Shown here: piece by piece, positions 1-8,827 of the stretch | How the letters are laid out: each line of letters starts with the position of its first letter | How positions within the stretch are numbered: the stretch's first letter is position 1 | Origin: Shewanella denitrificans OS217 | Lineage (GTDB): Bacteria; Pseudomonadota; Gammaproteobacteria; Enterobacterales; Shewanellaceae | DNA length: 64,000 nt | Direction: 5' to 3' | Assembly (NCBI RefSeq): GCF_000013765.1 | Contig: NC_007954.1 | Coordinates: 3,534,001-3,598,000, forward strand | The notes under the pieces: model-generated | What the model was told of the DNA's origin: nothing | What the model saw: only the letters and a program-made list of their open reading frames with translations | Database searches by the model: none | Made by a program: the position numbers and the translations under genes

Positions 1-253
1 GCTCACTTTTAAAATTCCCGTCTATACTCAGAACGTTGGTTAAATCACTTTCAATAGGATAGTGGCATTGCGCTTAAAACAACCTTTTTCAGCCCCTTGT
101 GCGATCACAAACGTTTCTGGGTCAAATGCCTACAATAGTGGCGCGAGTGAGAAGCCAAGATAGGAAAATACAATGCAGCATACCCACAAAACACACAGAT
201 GATACTAAGGCTTTACCCTCGGTAACGAATGCTATTACTTTTTAGGAGATGTT

Positions 254-988
254 ATGAAATTCAACTACAGCGTTCTTGGCTTGCTACTCGCCTGTTCAGC
301 GATTTCTGTTAATGCAGAAACCGTTCACTTAAGCTCGTTAGATTGGGCGCCCTATTCTGGAAAAAGCTTAGAAAATCAAGGTGCCTCTGTGGTGGTAGCC
401 AAAGCTGCATTTAAGGCTATGGGCCACGAGTTAGTGGTCGATTTTTTCCCTTGGAGCCGCGCCGTTAAACTCGCTTCAGAGCCAGGCTCTAAGTATGCAG
501 GCTATTTTCCTGAATATTTATATGAGTCGAGCGAATTCACTTTTTCAGCTCCTATGGGACAAGGCCCGCTAGGCTTGGTCGAGAACAAGGCGAGTCCGAT
601 AAATTGGGCTGAGGTAGGCGATCTTGCTAAGTATAAGCTTGGGGTGGTGCAGGACTATGTCAACACAGAAGAACTTGACGCCCTAATCGCCAATGAAACC
701 ATTAAACCTCAAACTGTCACTTCAGATGAAATAAACGTGCAGAAAGTGGCGGGGGGGCGTATCGATGCTGCTGTTATTGATTCAAACGTGCTGAGTTACA
801 TGTTAGCCAATAACACTAAACTTTCATCAGTCAAAGATAAGGTTCAAATGAACACTAAACTATTGATGAATAAAGACCTATACATAGCATTTAGAAACGA
901 TGCCGATGGTAAAAAGTGGCAAGCGATTTATAATGAAGGCCTAGGTAAAATTGACATTAATTCACTCATGTCAGCTCACTTAAAGTGA
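254..988 (+). CDS. Periplasmic substrate-binding protein (SBP_bac_3-like)
   Basis: A 244-aa protein with a clear signal peptide (basic start, hydrophobic core, cleavage after VNA near residue 21). The mature part starts with a strand followed by WAPYSG, as in family-3 solute-binding proteins (amino-acid ABC transporters and sensor-type binding proteins). The rest fits two alpha/beta lobes, with a glycine-rich turn in the second lobe (KVAGGRIDAAVID). No permease or ATPase gene adjoins it, so it may work with a distant transporter or with the chemoreceptor that follows on the same strand. A good Shine-Dalgarno (AGGAG) lies 6 bases before the ATG. The ligand cannot be told from the sequence. Confidence 0.7.
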   Translation: MKFNYSVLGLLLACSAISVNAETVHLSSLDWAPYSGKSLENQGASVVVAKAAFKAMGHELVVDFFPWSRAVKLASEPGSKYAGYFPEYLYESSEFTFSAPMGQGPLGLVENKASPINWAEVGDLAKYKLGVVQDYVNTEELDALIANETIKPQTVTSDEINVQKVAGGRIDAAVIDSNVLSYMLANNTKLSSVKDKVQMNTKLLMNKDLYIAFRNDADGKKWQAIYNEGLGKIDINSLMSAHLK

Positions 989-1131
989 TGTTTCACCTAT
1001 CCGAGGCCAGCAAAGTAAGTTGCTGATAGTAAACTAGACTATAAGGTTACAATATCTGCAGCTTCGCAAAAAATGTTGCAATAAATGGACTTAATTGCTT
1101 TGTTGCTCCCAAGCTAAAATGAGTACTGCTT

Positions 1132-2625
1132 ATGTCTTTAATGAAATCGATTTCGTTTAAATTAATTATGGCGGCCTTAGTGACTGTGACTATTTTAGTC
1201 GTGGTATTTGGCGTTTATGATTACATCATTCAAAGTGAAAAACTTCAGCATAAGCAAGATGCTCAGATAACCTTGGTGGCATCGCGACTACAATTAAGCC
1301 TTCCCAGTGCTGTTTGGAACTATGAAGAATCGCAGATGGTGCGCATTTTAAATTCTGAGCAGCAATCGGAAGACGTGGCATTTTTAAGCCTGCATAATGA
1401 CAAAGGTGAGCAAATTGCTCAGTCAGCAGGTGAATTAGGCAGTCGATTTGAAGAAGTAAAATTACAATATATAGAAGATGAAACCGCCACTGACATAGGT
1501 AGCGTTAAAGTCTATATCGACAACACCAGTATCAAGGAGGAATTATCAAGCTTAGCGTTCAGATTGATCATTAAAGCCTTATTACTGGATATCTTCTTAG
1601 TGACTGCACTTAGCCTACTCTTTAGTCGCGTGGTCACTCGCCCCCTTACCCATGTTGCCAACGCATTAGAAAATATTGCCAGTGGTGAAGGGGATCTCAC
1701 CCGCAGGCTTAATGCTAGCCGTGACGATGAAATTGGCCGGGTATCTAACTCATTCAATGTGTTTGTTGAAAAAATTCAAACTTTGGTGCAATCCATACAA
1801 GTTTCTGTTGATGATGTATTCCGTGAAGCACGCAATGTGCATACTGGTGCTGAAGCCAGTCGAGGCCACGTCCATGACCAACAAATGGAAACGGATCAGG
1901 TGGCTGCGGCCATCACCCAAATGTCAGCCTCGGCAAAAGAAATTGCCAGCAGTGTGCAATTGTCAGCTGAATCTGCTCTGCAAGCTAATGTAGACGCTAA
2001 AGAAGTTTCCACCATCATCAATCAATCCATAAATTCCATTCAAGATTTATCCAGCCAACTCACAGAAGCCGCCTCAGTGGTGAACTCCCTAGAAAAAAAT
2101 GTGGTTGGCATAGTATCGGTACTCGATGTCATCAGAGCTATCGCCGAGCAAACCAATCTACTGGCGTTAAATGCGGCAATTGAAGCCGCTCGAGCGGGAG
2201 AGCAGGGCCGAGGGTTTGCTGTGGTTGCCGATGAAGTGCGCGCGCTCGCAAGTCGCACTCAACAAAGCACCGCCGAAATTCAGCTCAGTATCACAAACCT
2301 TCAAGCTGGCGCTAAATCAGCGGTAAAAGTCATGCTAGAAAGCCAAACAAAAAGTGAAGCTTCGGTGAAAAATGCTCAAAGTTCAGGAACGGCTATTAAT
2401 AGTATTTTGGCATCAACCGAGAAGATTACCGATATGGCAAGTCATATTGCGACAGCGGTTGAACAACAAAGTGCAGTATCAGAGGACTTGACCCACAACA
2501 TCAATCGCATTGTGACATCTGGCCAAGACAATTTAAATCAATTGGATGTGATGAATAAAAACTCAGAGAGCTTAGAAACAACCTCAAAGACATTGAAGAA
2601 ATTAACCAGCCAATTTAAAGCCTGA
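1132..2625 (+). CDS. Methyl-accepting chemotaxis protein
   Basis: A 497-aa chemoreceptor. It has an N-terminal transmembrane helix (about residues 10-32), a periplasmic sensor of about 110 residues, a second transmembrane helix (about 143-163), a HAMP domain (about 165-220, with the RPLTHVANAL stretch) and the long cytoplasmic coiled coil. The signalling hairpin tip is intact (EQTNLLALNAAIEAARAGE, then GRGFAVVADEVRALA), so it should couple to CheA and CheW. The ligand is unknown. The binding-protein gene 143 bases upstream on the same strand might supply an indirect ligand, but that is only inferred from position. An in-frame ATG lies three codons downstream and could be the true start. A strong terminator follows. 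Confidence 0.93.
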   Translation: MSLMKSISFKLIMAALVTVTILVVVFGVYDYIIQSEKLQHKQDAQITLVASRLQLSLPSAVWNYEESQMVRILNSEQQSEDVAFLSLHNDKGEQIAQSAGELGSRFEEVKLQYIEDETATDIGSVKVYIDNTSIKEELSSLAFRLIIKALLLDIFLVTALSLLFSRVVTRPLTHVANALENIASGEGDLTRRLNASRDDEIGRVSNSFNVFVEKIQTLVQSIQVSVDDVFREARNVHTGAEASRGHVHDQQMETDQVAAAITQMSASAKEIASSVQLSAESALQANVDAKEVSTIINQSINSIQDLSSQLTEAASVVNSLEKNVVGIVSVLDVIRAIAEQTNLLALNAAIEAARAGEQGRGFAVVADEVRALASRTQQSTAEIQLSITNLQAGAKSAVKVMLESQTKSEASVKNAQSSGTAINSILASTEKITDMASHIATAVEQQSAVSEDLTHNINRIVTSGQDNLNQLDVMNKNSESLETTSKTLKKLTSQFKA

Positions 2626-2652
2626 GTCAGTGCAATATAGAACCTAATATAT

Positions 2653-2687
2653 AATACCAATCCGCACAGACTCGGATTGGTATTTTT
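2653..2687. terminator. Bidirectional-looking hairpin terminator after the chemoreceptor gene
   Basis: A perfect 12-bp inverted repeat (2653-2664 with 2673-2684) has an 8-base loop and is followed by a T run. It lies 27 bases after the chemoreceptor stop codon. The arm core ATACCAATC is the same as the tip of the MITE-like elements at 5216 and 41299. Confidence 0.8.
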
Positions 2688-2803
2688 GTCTAGTGAGTGA
2701 TTTAACAAACAAATACCCATTACAGTCCTCGATAACGGCTTTGGTACTGACAGGATTTCCGTTACACTCTTGTCATTCTCCTTTCCTCTTTTAAGGACTA
2801 AAA

Positions 2804-3760
2804 ATGTCAGTTTCCACTCAGTCTATGACTGATTTTTATCCCGTATCCGAAATCAATGCCGCACGCTTATCCCACTTCGGAATGATTGAAATCACAGGTG
2901 AACAGGCCAAAACCTTTATCAATGGTCAAGTCACTACCGATATAATCAGCATGACAGACGAGGAATGGCGCTGGGGAGCTCACTGCGACCCTAAAGGTAA
3001 GATGATAGCCAGTTTTAGGATTTTTCTCCTAGGAGAGCGCTTATTGATGCTTATGCCTAAGTCGACACTAGCCTTAGACTTAGCACAATTAAAAAAATAC
3101 GCCGTATTTAGCAAGGCTGAACTCACAGATGTAAGTGATAGCTGGGCTATTTTAGGTCTTTGGGGGGAAAAATCAGTTGATCTGATGACTCAGCACTTTG
3201 GTGAACTCACCCAAGGGTTAACCGCCACAGAGCAAGGCGCCATCTTAAAGGACAATTTTGGTTTTATGGCTATTCTGCCCCAAGAGCAGGCTAACATCTT
3301 TATCGAGCAGGCAAAGCTTGAGCTTGTGGCTCATAAGGCATGGCAAGCATTAGAAATCGCAGCTGGCTATCCCAACATTGACAGTCAACACAGTGGTCAA
3401 TACGTACCGCAAATGTGTAATCTTCAGGCCGTCAATGGCATTAGCTTCACCAAAGGCTGCTACATGGGCCAAGAGACCATTGCTAGGATGAAATACCGTG
3501 GCGGCAATAAACGCGCCCTATATATACTTGAAGGCACTACTCAGCGAACCCTGAGCACTGAGAGCCAAGTCGAGATCCAACTTGAAGGCGGCTACCGCAA
3601 AGTCGGTAATGTCATCGAAGTGGTGCAGGAAGGTGAAAGAGTATTAATGACCGCTGTGCTCGCTAACGATACTGAAGCAGATGCCGTGCTGCGAATGGCT
3701 GAAGATGAAAGCTCAAGCTTAGCCATCAAAGCCCTGCCTTACTCTTTGACCGAGGAATAG
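2804..3760 (+). CDS. ygfZ: tRNA-modifying protein YgfZ (folate-binding, GcvT-like)
   Basis: A 318-aa member of the YgfZ/GcvT-like folate-binding family, which helps maintain certain Fe-S enzymes such as MiaB and so affects tRNA modification. The family signature KGCYMGQE is present at about residues 220-227. The N-terminal stretch FINGQVTTDI and the DPKGKMIASFRIF region also match the family. Length is normal for gammaproteobacteria. It is a single gene on its strand, preceded by its own leader and followed by a compact hairpin terminator. Nothing is unusual. Confidence 0.9.
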   Translation: MSVSTQSMTDFYPVSEINAARLSHFGMIEITGEQAKTFINGQVTTDIISMTDEEWRWGAHCDPKGKMIASFRIFLLGERLLMLMPKSTLALDLAQLKKYAVFSKAELTDVSDSWAILGLWGEKSVDLMTQHFGELTQGLTATEQGAILKDNFGFMAILPQEQANIFIEQAKLELVAHKAWQALEIAAGYPNIDSQHSGQYVPQMCNLQAVNGISFTKGCYMGQETIARMKYRGGNKRALYILEGTTQRTLSTESQVEIQLEGGYRKVGNVIEVVQEGERVLMTAVLANDTEADAVLRMAEDESSSLAIKALPYSLTEE

Positions 3761-3782
3761 CAGACTTCTGAAGAAGAAACTT

Positions 3783-3808
3783 AAAGCGAGCTTAGGCTCG
3801 CTTTTTTA
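3783..3808 (+). terminator. Rho-independent terminator of ygfZ
   Basis: Nine-bp arms (3783-3791 and 3796-3804, AAAGCGAGC/GCTCGCTTT) enclose a 4-base loop and are followed by Ts. It lies 22 bases past the ygfZ stop. Confidence 0.85.
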
Positions 3809-3865
3809 TTTTTAAACTCTGGGAGGTATTATTGCTTACATTATTACTTATGGTATTACCTATGC

Positions 3866-4161
3866 AGCTTTGTTGCAGTGCTAACCCACCAAGTCTTTTG
3901 ATATTGATTAGTGAGATCGGTAACTTTGAGGCATACCAAACCCAGTGAAACGATTTAAGAGGCCATAAGCGATCATCACTGCCATTTTTTGGCTGTCCCT
4001 ATATTGAGCATCAGGGTGGTTACCAAAGGTGCCCTTATAACGCTATGTCATCATCTCTGACACATTACGCTTACCGTATTCATGTGACAGTCGCTAGGCT
4101 ATTTTACCTAACTTACATCAACCATCCTAATTGCTCAATAACTGAGCGGCACAACAAAACC
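3866..4161 (-). mobile_element. Decayed IS5-family (IS903-group-like) element, copy 1
   Basis: About 296 bp flanked by imperfect terminal inverted repeats resembling IS903-type ends: GCTTTGTTGCAGTGC on the left, and GGTTTTGTTGTGCCG when the right end is read inward. On the minus strand the interior still encodes a transposase-like C-terminus ending in FGMPQSYRSH before a stop, close to the LGMPxS-type end of IS903-group transposases. The rest is deleted and has stop codons. Both ends are shared with the shorter remnant at 5109-5209. It occupies most of the gap between ygfZ and the secreted-protein gene. Confidence 0.55.
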
Positions 4162-4186
4162 GTACCGCTACAGAGCTTATTTTTAA

Positions 4187-4852
4187 CTATGGATTAGCTG
4201 GTGTACTGCGATTGTCCAATGGATGCGAGCCTCCCAAGTACTCTTCCAATGCTGTATAACCATCTTGATCTCTATCGGAGGCTGCATCCAGCGCATTGCT
4301 GTCTGAGAGGTTACGTAAGATCTCGAACCAGGCAGGCATACCATCCTGATCGAGATCCTCTTGATTAGCAAAGTTAGGAGTCAATCTAAGGGAGACTTGT
4401 TTGCTAGGCTTAGTAAAGTCAGCATTATAGTGCTCAATTTTAGCTCTTAAGGTGCTAGGCAAAACAGGCACATTAGGCGTAGTTGGATTCCATTGTTGAC
4501 TGCTAGCACAGTTGAGTGTCTTGAATGCTTGAGTGCTATTGCCATCGTACAGCGAAATTTGACATGAGACACTCAATAAATCACCGTAAGAAATCGCCAC
4601 CAAAGCAGCTAATTGGTCATAACCCGTAGGGTGGGAGAATGTCATCCAGGTAATTTTTCTCTGACCTTTATTAAGAAACATTGAAGTGGCTGCAGTATCT
4701 TGATAAATAGGGTTCGCACTTGTTTCAGTCTGTTGTGAGGTCAAAGTAGTGAATGTTTCTGATGTTTGACTCGCATAAACAAAGGTGGTGGACAGGCCTG
4801 CTGCGATGACTGCAGAAGCGAAAATAGAACGAGTAAATTTCAGTGTTTTCAT
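4187..4852 (-). CDS. Secreted protein with C-terminal calcium-binding acidic repeats
   Basis: A 221-aa protein not recognised as a named family. It has a signal peptide (cleavage near residue 27, VYA). The central region of about 120 residues contains two cysteines in the segment SCQISL...NCASS that could pair. The C-terminus has two acidic loops, DLDQDGMPAWFE and DRDQDGYTALEEY, like calcium-binding loops of dockerin, EF-hand or thrombospondin-type-3 repeats in secreted proteins. The gene stands alone between two IS remnants, with no operon partner. Role unknown; a calcium-stabilised surface or secreted protein is an inference. Confidence 0.6.
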   Translation of the reverse strand: MKTLKFTRSIFASAVIAAGLSTTFVYASQTSETFTTLTSQQTETSANPIYQDTAATSMFLNKGQRKITWMTFSHPTGYDQLAALVAISYGDLLSVSCQISLYDGNSTQAFKTLNCASSQQWNPTTPNVPVLPSTLRAKIEHYNADFTKPSKQVSLRLTPNFANQEDLDQDGMPAWFEILRNLSDSNALDAASDRDQDGYTALEEYLGGSHPLDNRSTPANP

Positions 4853-5108
4853 AAAATGTTTAAGGCGTCGTTACCCGACTCAGTGCAGGTACTGAACTGC
4901 CATCCTTGGTATTGAGTGATAGCAACATCAAGCTAACAGCCACATGTTGCATAGGATTTAGTTAACGGCGAATTTCATCTCAGTTTTCATTAGCCGCAAC
5001 TTAACTTAATATGTATTAAATTCAATACATTACACACTAGTTACACTATATACCTTTAGACGCTAGGTCAAGATAATTTACATCTAAAACATGAATATGC
5101 TAAATCAA

Positions 5109-5209
5109 GGCTTTGTTGTAGTGCTAACCCATCGAAAGGGAAACCACACTATTTTGCCTAACTAACATCAACTCTTATAATTGCTTGATAACTGAGCGAC
5201 GACAAAGCC
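5109..5209. mobile_element. Decayed IS5-family (IS903-group-like) element, copy 2 (ends only)
   Basis: About 101 bp. The outer ends form an inverted repeat: GGCTTTGTTGTAGTGC on the left, and GGCTTTGTCGTCGCTC when the right end is read inward. Both ends are near copies of the ends at 3866 and 4161, including GTGCTAACCCA on the left and AACTGAGCG on the right. No coding content remains, so it is an internally deleted, MITE-like derivative. The separate MITE at 5216 begins 7 bases further right. Confidence 0.5.
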
Positions 5210-5215
5210 TGTTTA

Positions 5216-5492
5216 ATACCAATCGTATTAATTATCTGGTCATTCAGCGGGAGTTCAAAGGGTATTAATCAAGGCGAAGGCTTGAAGGCATAGTGGTGCT
5301 ATCTCAAAAGTCTTCAACGCAGAGAAATCCCCTTTGAAACCCGCCCTCGGGAGCGTCTCAAGCATTCCACTTCATCGTTGCATTCCTGTGCAAGAATGAG
5401 GTTTGAAAGGAATAACCCTTACTGCATTAATGCGCCTTGAATTGAAAAGCTTGAGGTGCTCTGATAGATCACATAATTAATGTGATTGGTAT
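5216..5492. mobile_element. MITE-like repeat, copy A
   Basis: A 277-bp non-coding element. Its ends form an inverted repeat of about 25 bp: ATACCAATCGTATTAATTAT on the left, and ATACCAATCACATTAATTAT when the right end is read inward. The interior is nearly the same as the reverse complement of 41299-41562. The main difference is about 14 extra bases here, near 5385-5405. No transposase is encoded, so movement would need an enzyme in trans. It lies between the IS remnant and the end of the EF-G gene. Confidence 0.8.
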
Positions 5493-5519
5493 AAGATATA
5501 GAGAGGGTTTTAGGCATAA

Positions 5520-5547
5520 AAAAACCGCTGCCTAGGCAACGGTTTTT
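5520..5547 (-). terminator. Terminator of the EF-G gene
   Basis: On the minus strand, A5-CCG-x-TGCC pairs with GGCA-x-CGG-T5 around a 2-base loop, with one internal mismatch (5528/5539). It lies 20 bases past the EF-G stop and ends in a T run. Confidence 0.85.
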
Positions 5548-5566
5548 ATTAGCGATGAGTTAAGAA

Positions 5567-7660
5567 TTACTTCTTAGCTTCAGCGGCTTTACGTTCTTTA
5601 ACCTGAGTAACAACTTTCTCAGAAACGCTGTTAGGACAAGCGGCATAGTGAGCGAATTCCATAGAGAATTGGCCACGACCAGAAGTCATAGTACGTAGTG
5701 TACCGATGTAACCGAACATTTCTGATAACGGTACGTCAGCCTTGATACGAACACCAGTAACGCCAGCGTTTTGATCTTTGATCATACCGCGACGACGGTT
5801 TAAGTCACCAATCACATCACCCACGTTGTCATCTGGGCTGAACACGTCAACTTTCATGATAGGCTCAAGAAGTTGTGGCTTAGCTTTAGCGATAGACTGA
5901 CGGAACGCGCCTTTAGCAGCGATTTCGAACGCGATAGCTGACGAATCAACTGCGTGGAAAGCACCATCTGTAAGTTCGAATTCAACGTCTAACACTGGGA
6001 AGCCAGCGATAGTACCTGTGTTCATCATGCTACCGAAACCTTTCTGAACCGCAGGCCAGAATTCTTTAGGTACGTTACCACCAACAACTGATGATTTGAA
6101 CACGAAGCCAGTGTTTGCTTCGCCAGGACGGATCTTATAGTCGATCTTACCGAACTGACCAGAACCACCAGACTGTTTCTTGTGCGTGTAGCTATCTTCA
6201 ACTTCTGCAGTGATAGTTTCACGGTAAGCAACCTGTGGCTCACCTACGATTAGTTCAACACCGTAAGTACGCTTAAGGATGTCTACTTTAATGTCTAAGT
6301 GAAGCTCACCCATACCTTTAAGGATGGTTTCGCCTGAGTCTTCGTCAGTTTCTACGCGGAATGATGGATCTTCAGCGATCATCTTACCGATAGCGATACC
6401 CATTTTCTCAGAGCCGCCTTTATCTTTTGGCGCTACTGCGATAGAGATAACTGGCTCTGGGAACACCATAGCTTCTAGGGTACATGGGTGCTTAGGATCA
6501 CATAGAGTGTGACCAGTTTGCACGTTCTTCATGCCTACGATAGCGATAATGTCACCAGCCTGAGCTGATTCGATTTCGATACGGTCATCTGCGTACATCT
6601 CAACCATACGGCCAACACGCTCAGATTTACCAGTGAACGAGTTAAGGATGGTATCACCCTTTTTAAGACGACCAGAGTAGATACGTACGAATGTTAATGC
6701 ACCAAAACGGTCATCCATGATCTTGAATGCTAATGCTTTTAATGGCAAGTCAGCATCAACGATTGCGAATTCGCCGTTTTCAACACCTTCTTCGTCAGTA
6801 AGAGGCTGTGGATCAACTTCATCTGGCGCTGGTAAGTAATCAACAACAGCATCAAGCAGTAATTGCATGCCTTTGTTCTTGAATGCACTACCACAGTATG
6901 TTGGGAAGAAAGTCAGTGTACGAGTACCTTTACGGATACAACGCTTGATGTCTTCCATAGATGGCTCAACGCCTTCCATGTAAGATTCCAATAGATCATC
7001 GTCCTGCTCAACAGCAGCTTCGATTAGCATTTCACGGTATTCTTCAACTAAGTCGACCATGTCTGCTGGTACGTCTTTGATTTCGAAGTTTTCTGGTAAA
7101 CCAGAGTCATCCCAAATGTGGGCTTTACGAGTAAGTAGGTCAACAACACCACAGAACTCGTCTTCGATACCGATTGGTAGAACCATAACCAATGGGTTAG
7201 CAGCTAATACGTCTTTAGTTTGCTTAACAACACGTAAGAAGTCAGCACCCATACGGTCTAACTTGTTTACGAAGATGATACGGGCAACTTCTGAATCGTT
7301 AGCATAACGCCAGTTAGTTTCTGACTGAGGCTCAACACCACCAGAACCACAGAATACACCAACACCACCGTCAAGCACTTTAAGTGAACGGTATACTTCA
7401 ACGGTGAAGTCAACGTGTCCGGGAGTGTCGATGACGTTAAAACGGTGGTCATTCCAGAAACAGCTTACTGCAGCTGACTGAATAGTAATACCGCGCTCAG
7501 CTTCCTGTACCATGAAGTCTGTCGTAGATTCACCATCGTGAACTTCACCGATCTTGTGGATCTTACCGGTTAGCTTAAGGATACGCTCGGTGGTCGTGGT
7601 TTTACCCGCGTCAACGTGAGCGAAGATACCAATGTTTCTGTATTTGGATAATTCGGTCAT
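5567..7660 (-). CDS. fusA: Elongation factor G (stand-alone copy)
   Basis: A 697-aa translational GTPase that moves tRNA and mRNA through the ribosome, or splits ribosomes with RRF. The G-domain motifs are complete: P-loop AHVDAGKTTTTERIL, effector region RGITIQSAA, DTPGHVDF and NKLDRMGAD. Domains II to V follow to the end at normal length. It is not in a str operon here: no rpsL, rpsG or tuf adjoins it, and it has its own terminator. It is therefore probably the second EF-G paralogue found in Shewanella and many other gammaproteobacteria; whether the genome has another copy cannot be seen. The symbol is by family; fusB is an alternative name. Confidence 0.93.
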   Translation of the reverse strand: MTELSKYRNIGIFAHVDAGKTTTTERILKLTGKIHKIGEVHDGESTTDFMVQEAERGITIQSAAVSCFWNDHRFNVIDTPGHVDFTVEVYRSLKVLDGGVGVFCGSGGVEPQSETNWRYANDSEVARIIFVNKLDRMGADFLRVVKQTKDVLAANPLVMVLPIGIEDEFCGVVDLLTRKAHIWDDSGLPENFEIKDVPADMVDLVEEYREMLIEAAVEQDDDLLESYMEGVEPSMEDIKRCIRKGTRTLTFFPTYCGSAFKNKGMQLLLDAVVDYLPAPDEVDPQPLTDEEGVENGEFAIVDADLPLKALAFKIMDDRFGALTFVRIYSGRLKKGDTILNSFTGKSERVGRMVEMYADDRIEIESAQAGDIIAIVGMKNVQTGHTLCDPKHPCTLEAMVFPEPVISIAVAPKDKGGSEKMGIAIGKMIAEDPSFRVETDEDSGETILKGMGELHLDIKVDILKRTYGVELIVGEPQVAYRETITAEVEDSYTHKKQSGGSGQFGKIDYKIRPGEANTGFVFKSSVVGGNVPKEFWPAVQKGFGSMMNTGTIAGFPVLDVEFELTDGAFHAVDSSAIAFEIAAKGAFRQSIAKAKPQLLEPIMKVDVFSPDDNVGDVIGDLNRRRGMIKDQNAGVTGVRIKADVPLSEMFGYIGTLRTMTSGRGQFSMEFAHYAACPNSVSEKVVTQVKERKAAEAKK

Positions 7661-7965
7661 GATTCAACTTTAATGATTAGTTTAAGAAGTAGACGGAGCA
7701 TGCGAAAAAGAACCGACACACCGCACATCAGGTTATTAAGGCGCATATTGTAAATTGGAACCTTGCTGGGCGCAAACTGCTCTTGCAATATTTATCTATA
7801 TTTAGTGAAAAAAAGGCCAAAATATGGCACATAATCATTTAAATTCAATAGAGTAAAAAATAACTGATTATTTTTCACTCTAAATGGCTTTGAGGATTTT
7901 TTTTCAGCTTTTGTAGCTATGATTTGTACATCAAGACTCAATTTGGTGATTAATCCAGCTCTAGG
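7661..7965. other. Intergenic region: EF-G leader and diguanylate cyclase 3' flank
   Basis: About 305 bp without a gene. It must hold the leftward EF-G promoter. Near 7851-7880 an A/T-rich inverted repeat, GAGTAAAAAATAA paired with TTATTTTTCACTC (one mismatch, loop CTGA), could end transcripts from the diguanylate cyclase remnant. Nothing else is evident. Confidence 0.4.
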
Positions 7966-8827
7966 TTAAAAATCAACCGCTTTTGTATCGATGCAAGTTT
8001 GATTCCGGCCTCCATCTTTCGCTCGATAAAGCGCTTTATCGGCTCTGTCTAAGCACATCAAAATAGACTCGTTAGCTTCACGTTGTGCCACACCGAAGCT
8101 ACAGGTGATTTTTACGCCGTCAGTGAATTGAGTTTGTTGAATTTGAATGGCTAATCTTTGACAGAGTTCACAGGCACTTTGGAGAGCTAACTTAGGGCAC
8201 AATATGATAAATTCTTCACCGCCCCAGCGAGTAACAACGTCAGAGCCTCGTACTGTATTGATCAATAATTCGGCCAACTTAGCTAGCACAATATCACCCG
8301 TGTTATGGCCAAAGTTATCATTGATAAGTTTAAAATAGTCCACATCCATAATGATCAAGCACATGGGTTCAACATTATTTTCATCTTGCTTTTTGTCTAT
8401 GTATTGGCTGTTGAAATAATGCCTGTTGTAGAGCTTAGTCAAAGGGTCGTGGGCTGACAGGAAGTCAAGCTGCTGATTTTTTCTCTCTAGGTTGCCCCTA
8501 AGTTCTTCGAGTTGTTTATTCTTTACTTCCAACGCTTGAGAATAAATTTTGATATTGTAATTTCGAAGCATAAGCACAAAAATTATTGCCGCTAAGATAC
8601 CTAAAATTTGTATCGCGACTTGATAATCAATGTCTTCGACAACCGACACATTGTTCCATTTATTGTATATGGCTAATCGTTGCTGCTCACTAATACCTCT
8701 TAACGCATAATTTAGCCTAGGTATCAGGTGTTGTAGCTCTTGGGTTATCCCATACCTGAGCTCATCCGCAGGCCCGCCCCAACCGGCAATTTTAAGTTCG
8801 GTTAACCCTCGTTGTTTAATGTAAGTG
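7966..8827 (-). pseudogene. Diguanylate cyclase, 3' part (cut off by the IS10-like element)
   Basis: The C-terminal three fifths of a membrane diguanylate cyclase. It keeps the end of a periplasmic binding-protein-type sensor, one transmembrane helix (near IQILGILAAIIFVLML), a short coiled coil and a full GGDEF domain. The active loop is RWGGEEF, and an RGSD inhibitory site sits five residues before GGEEF. The reading frame continues into the IS end and finds a start at 8844, so a shortened protein without most of the sensor could still be made. Joining this piece to 10146-10756 and removing the IS plus one target copy restores one frame of 487 codons. Confidence 0.85.
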
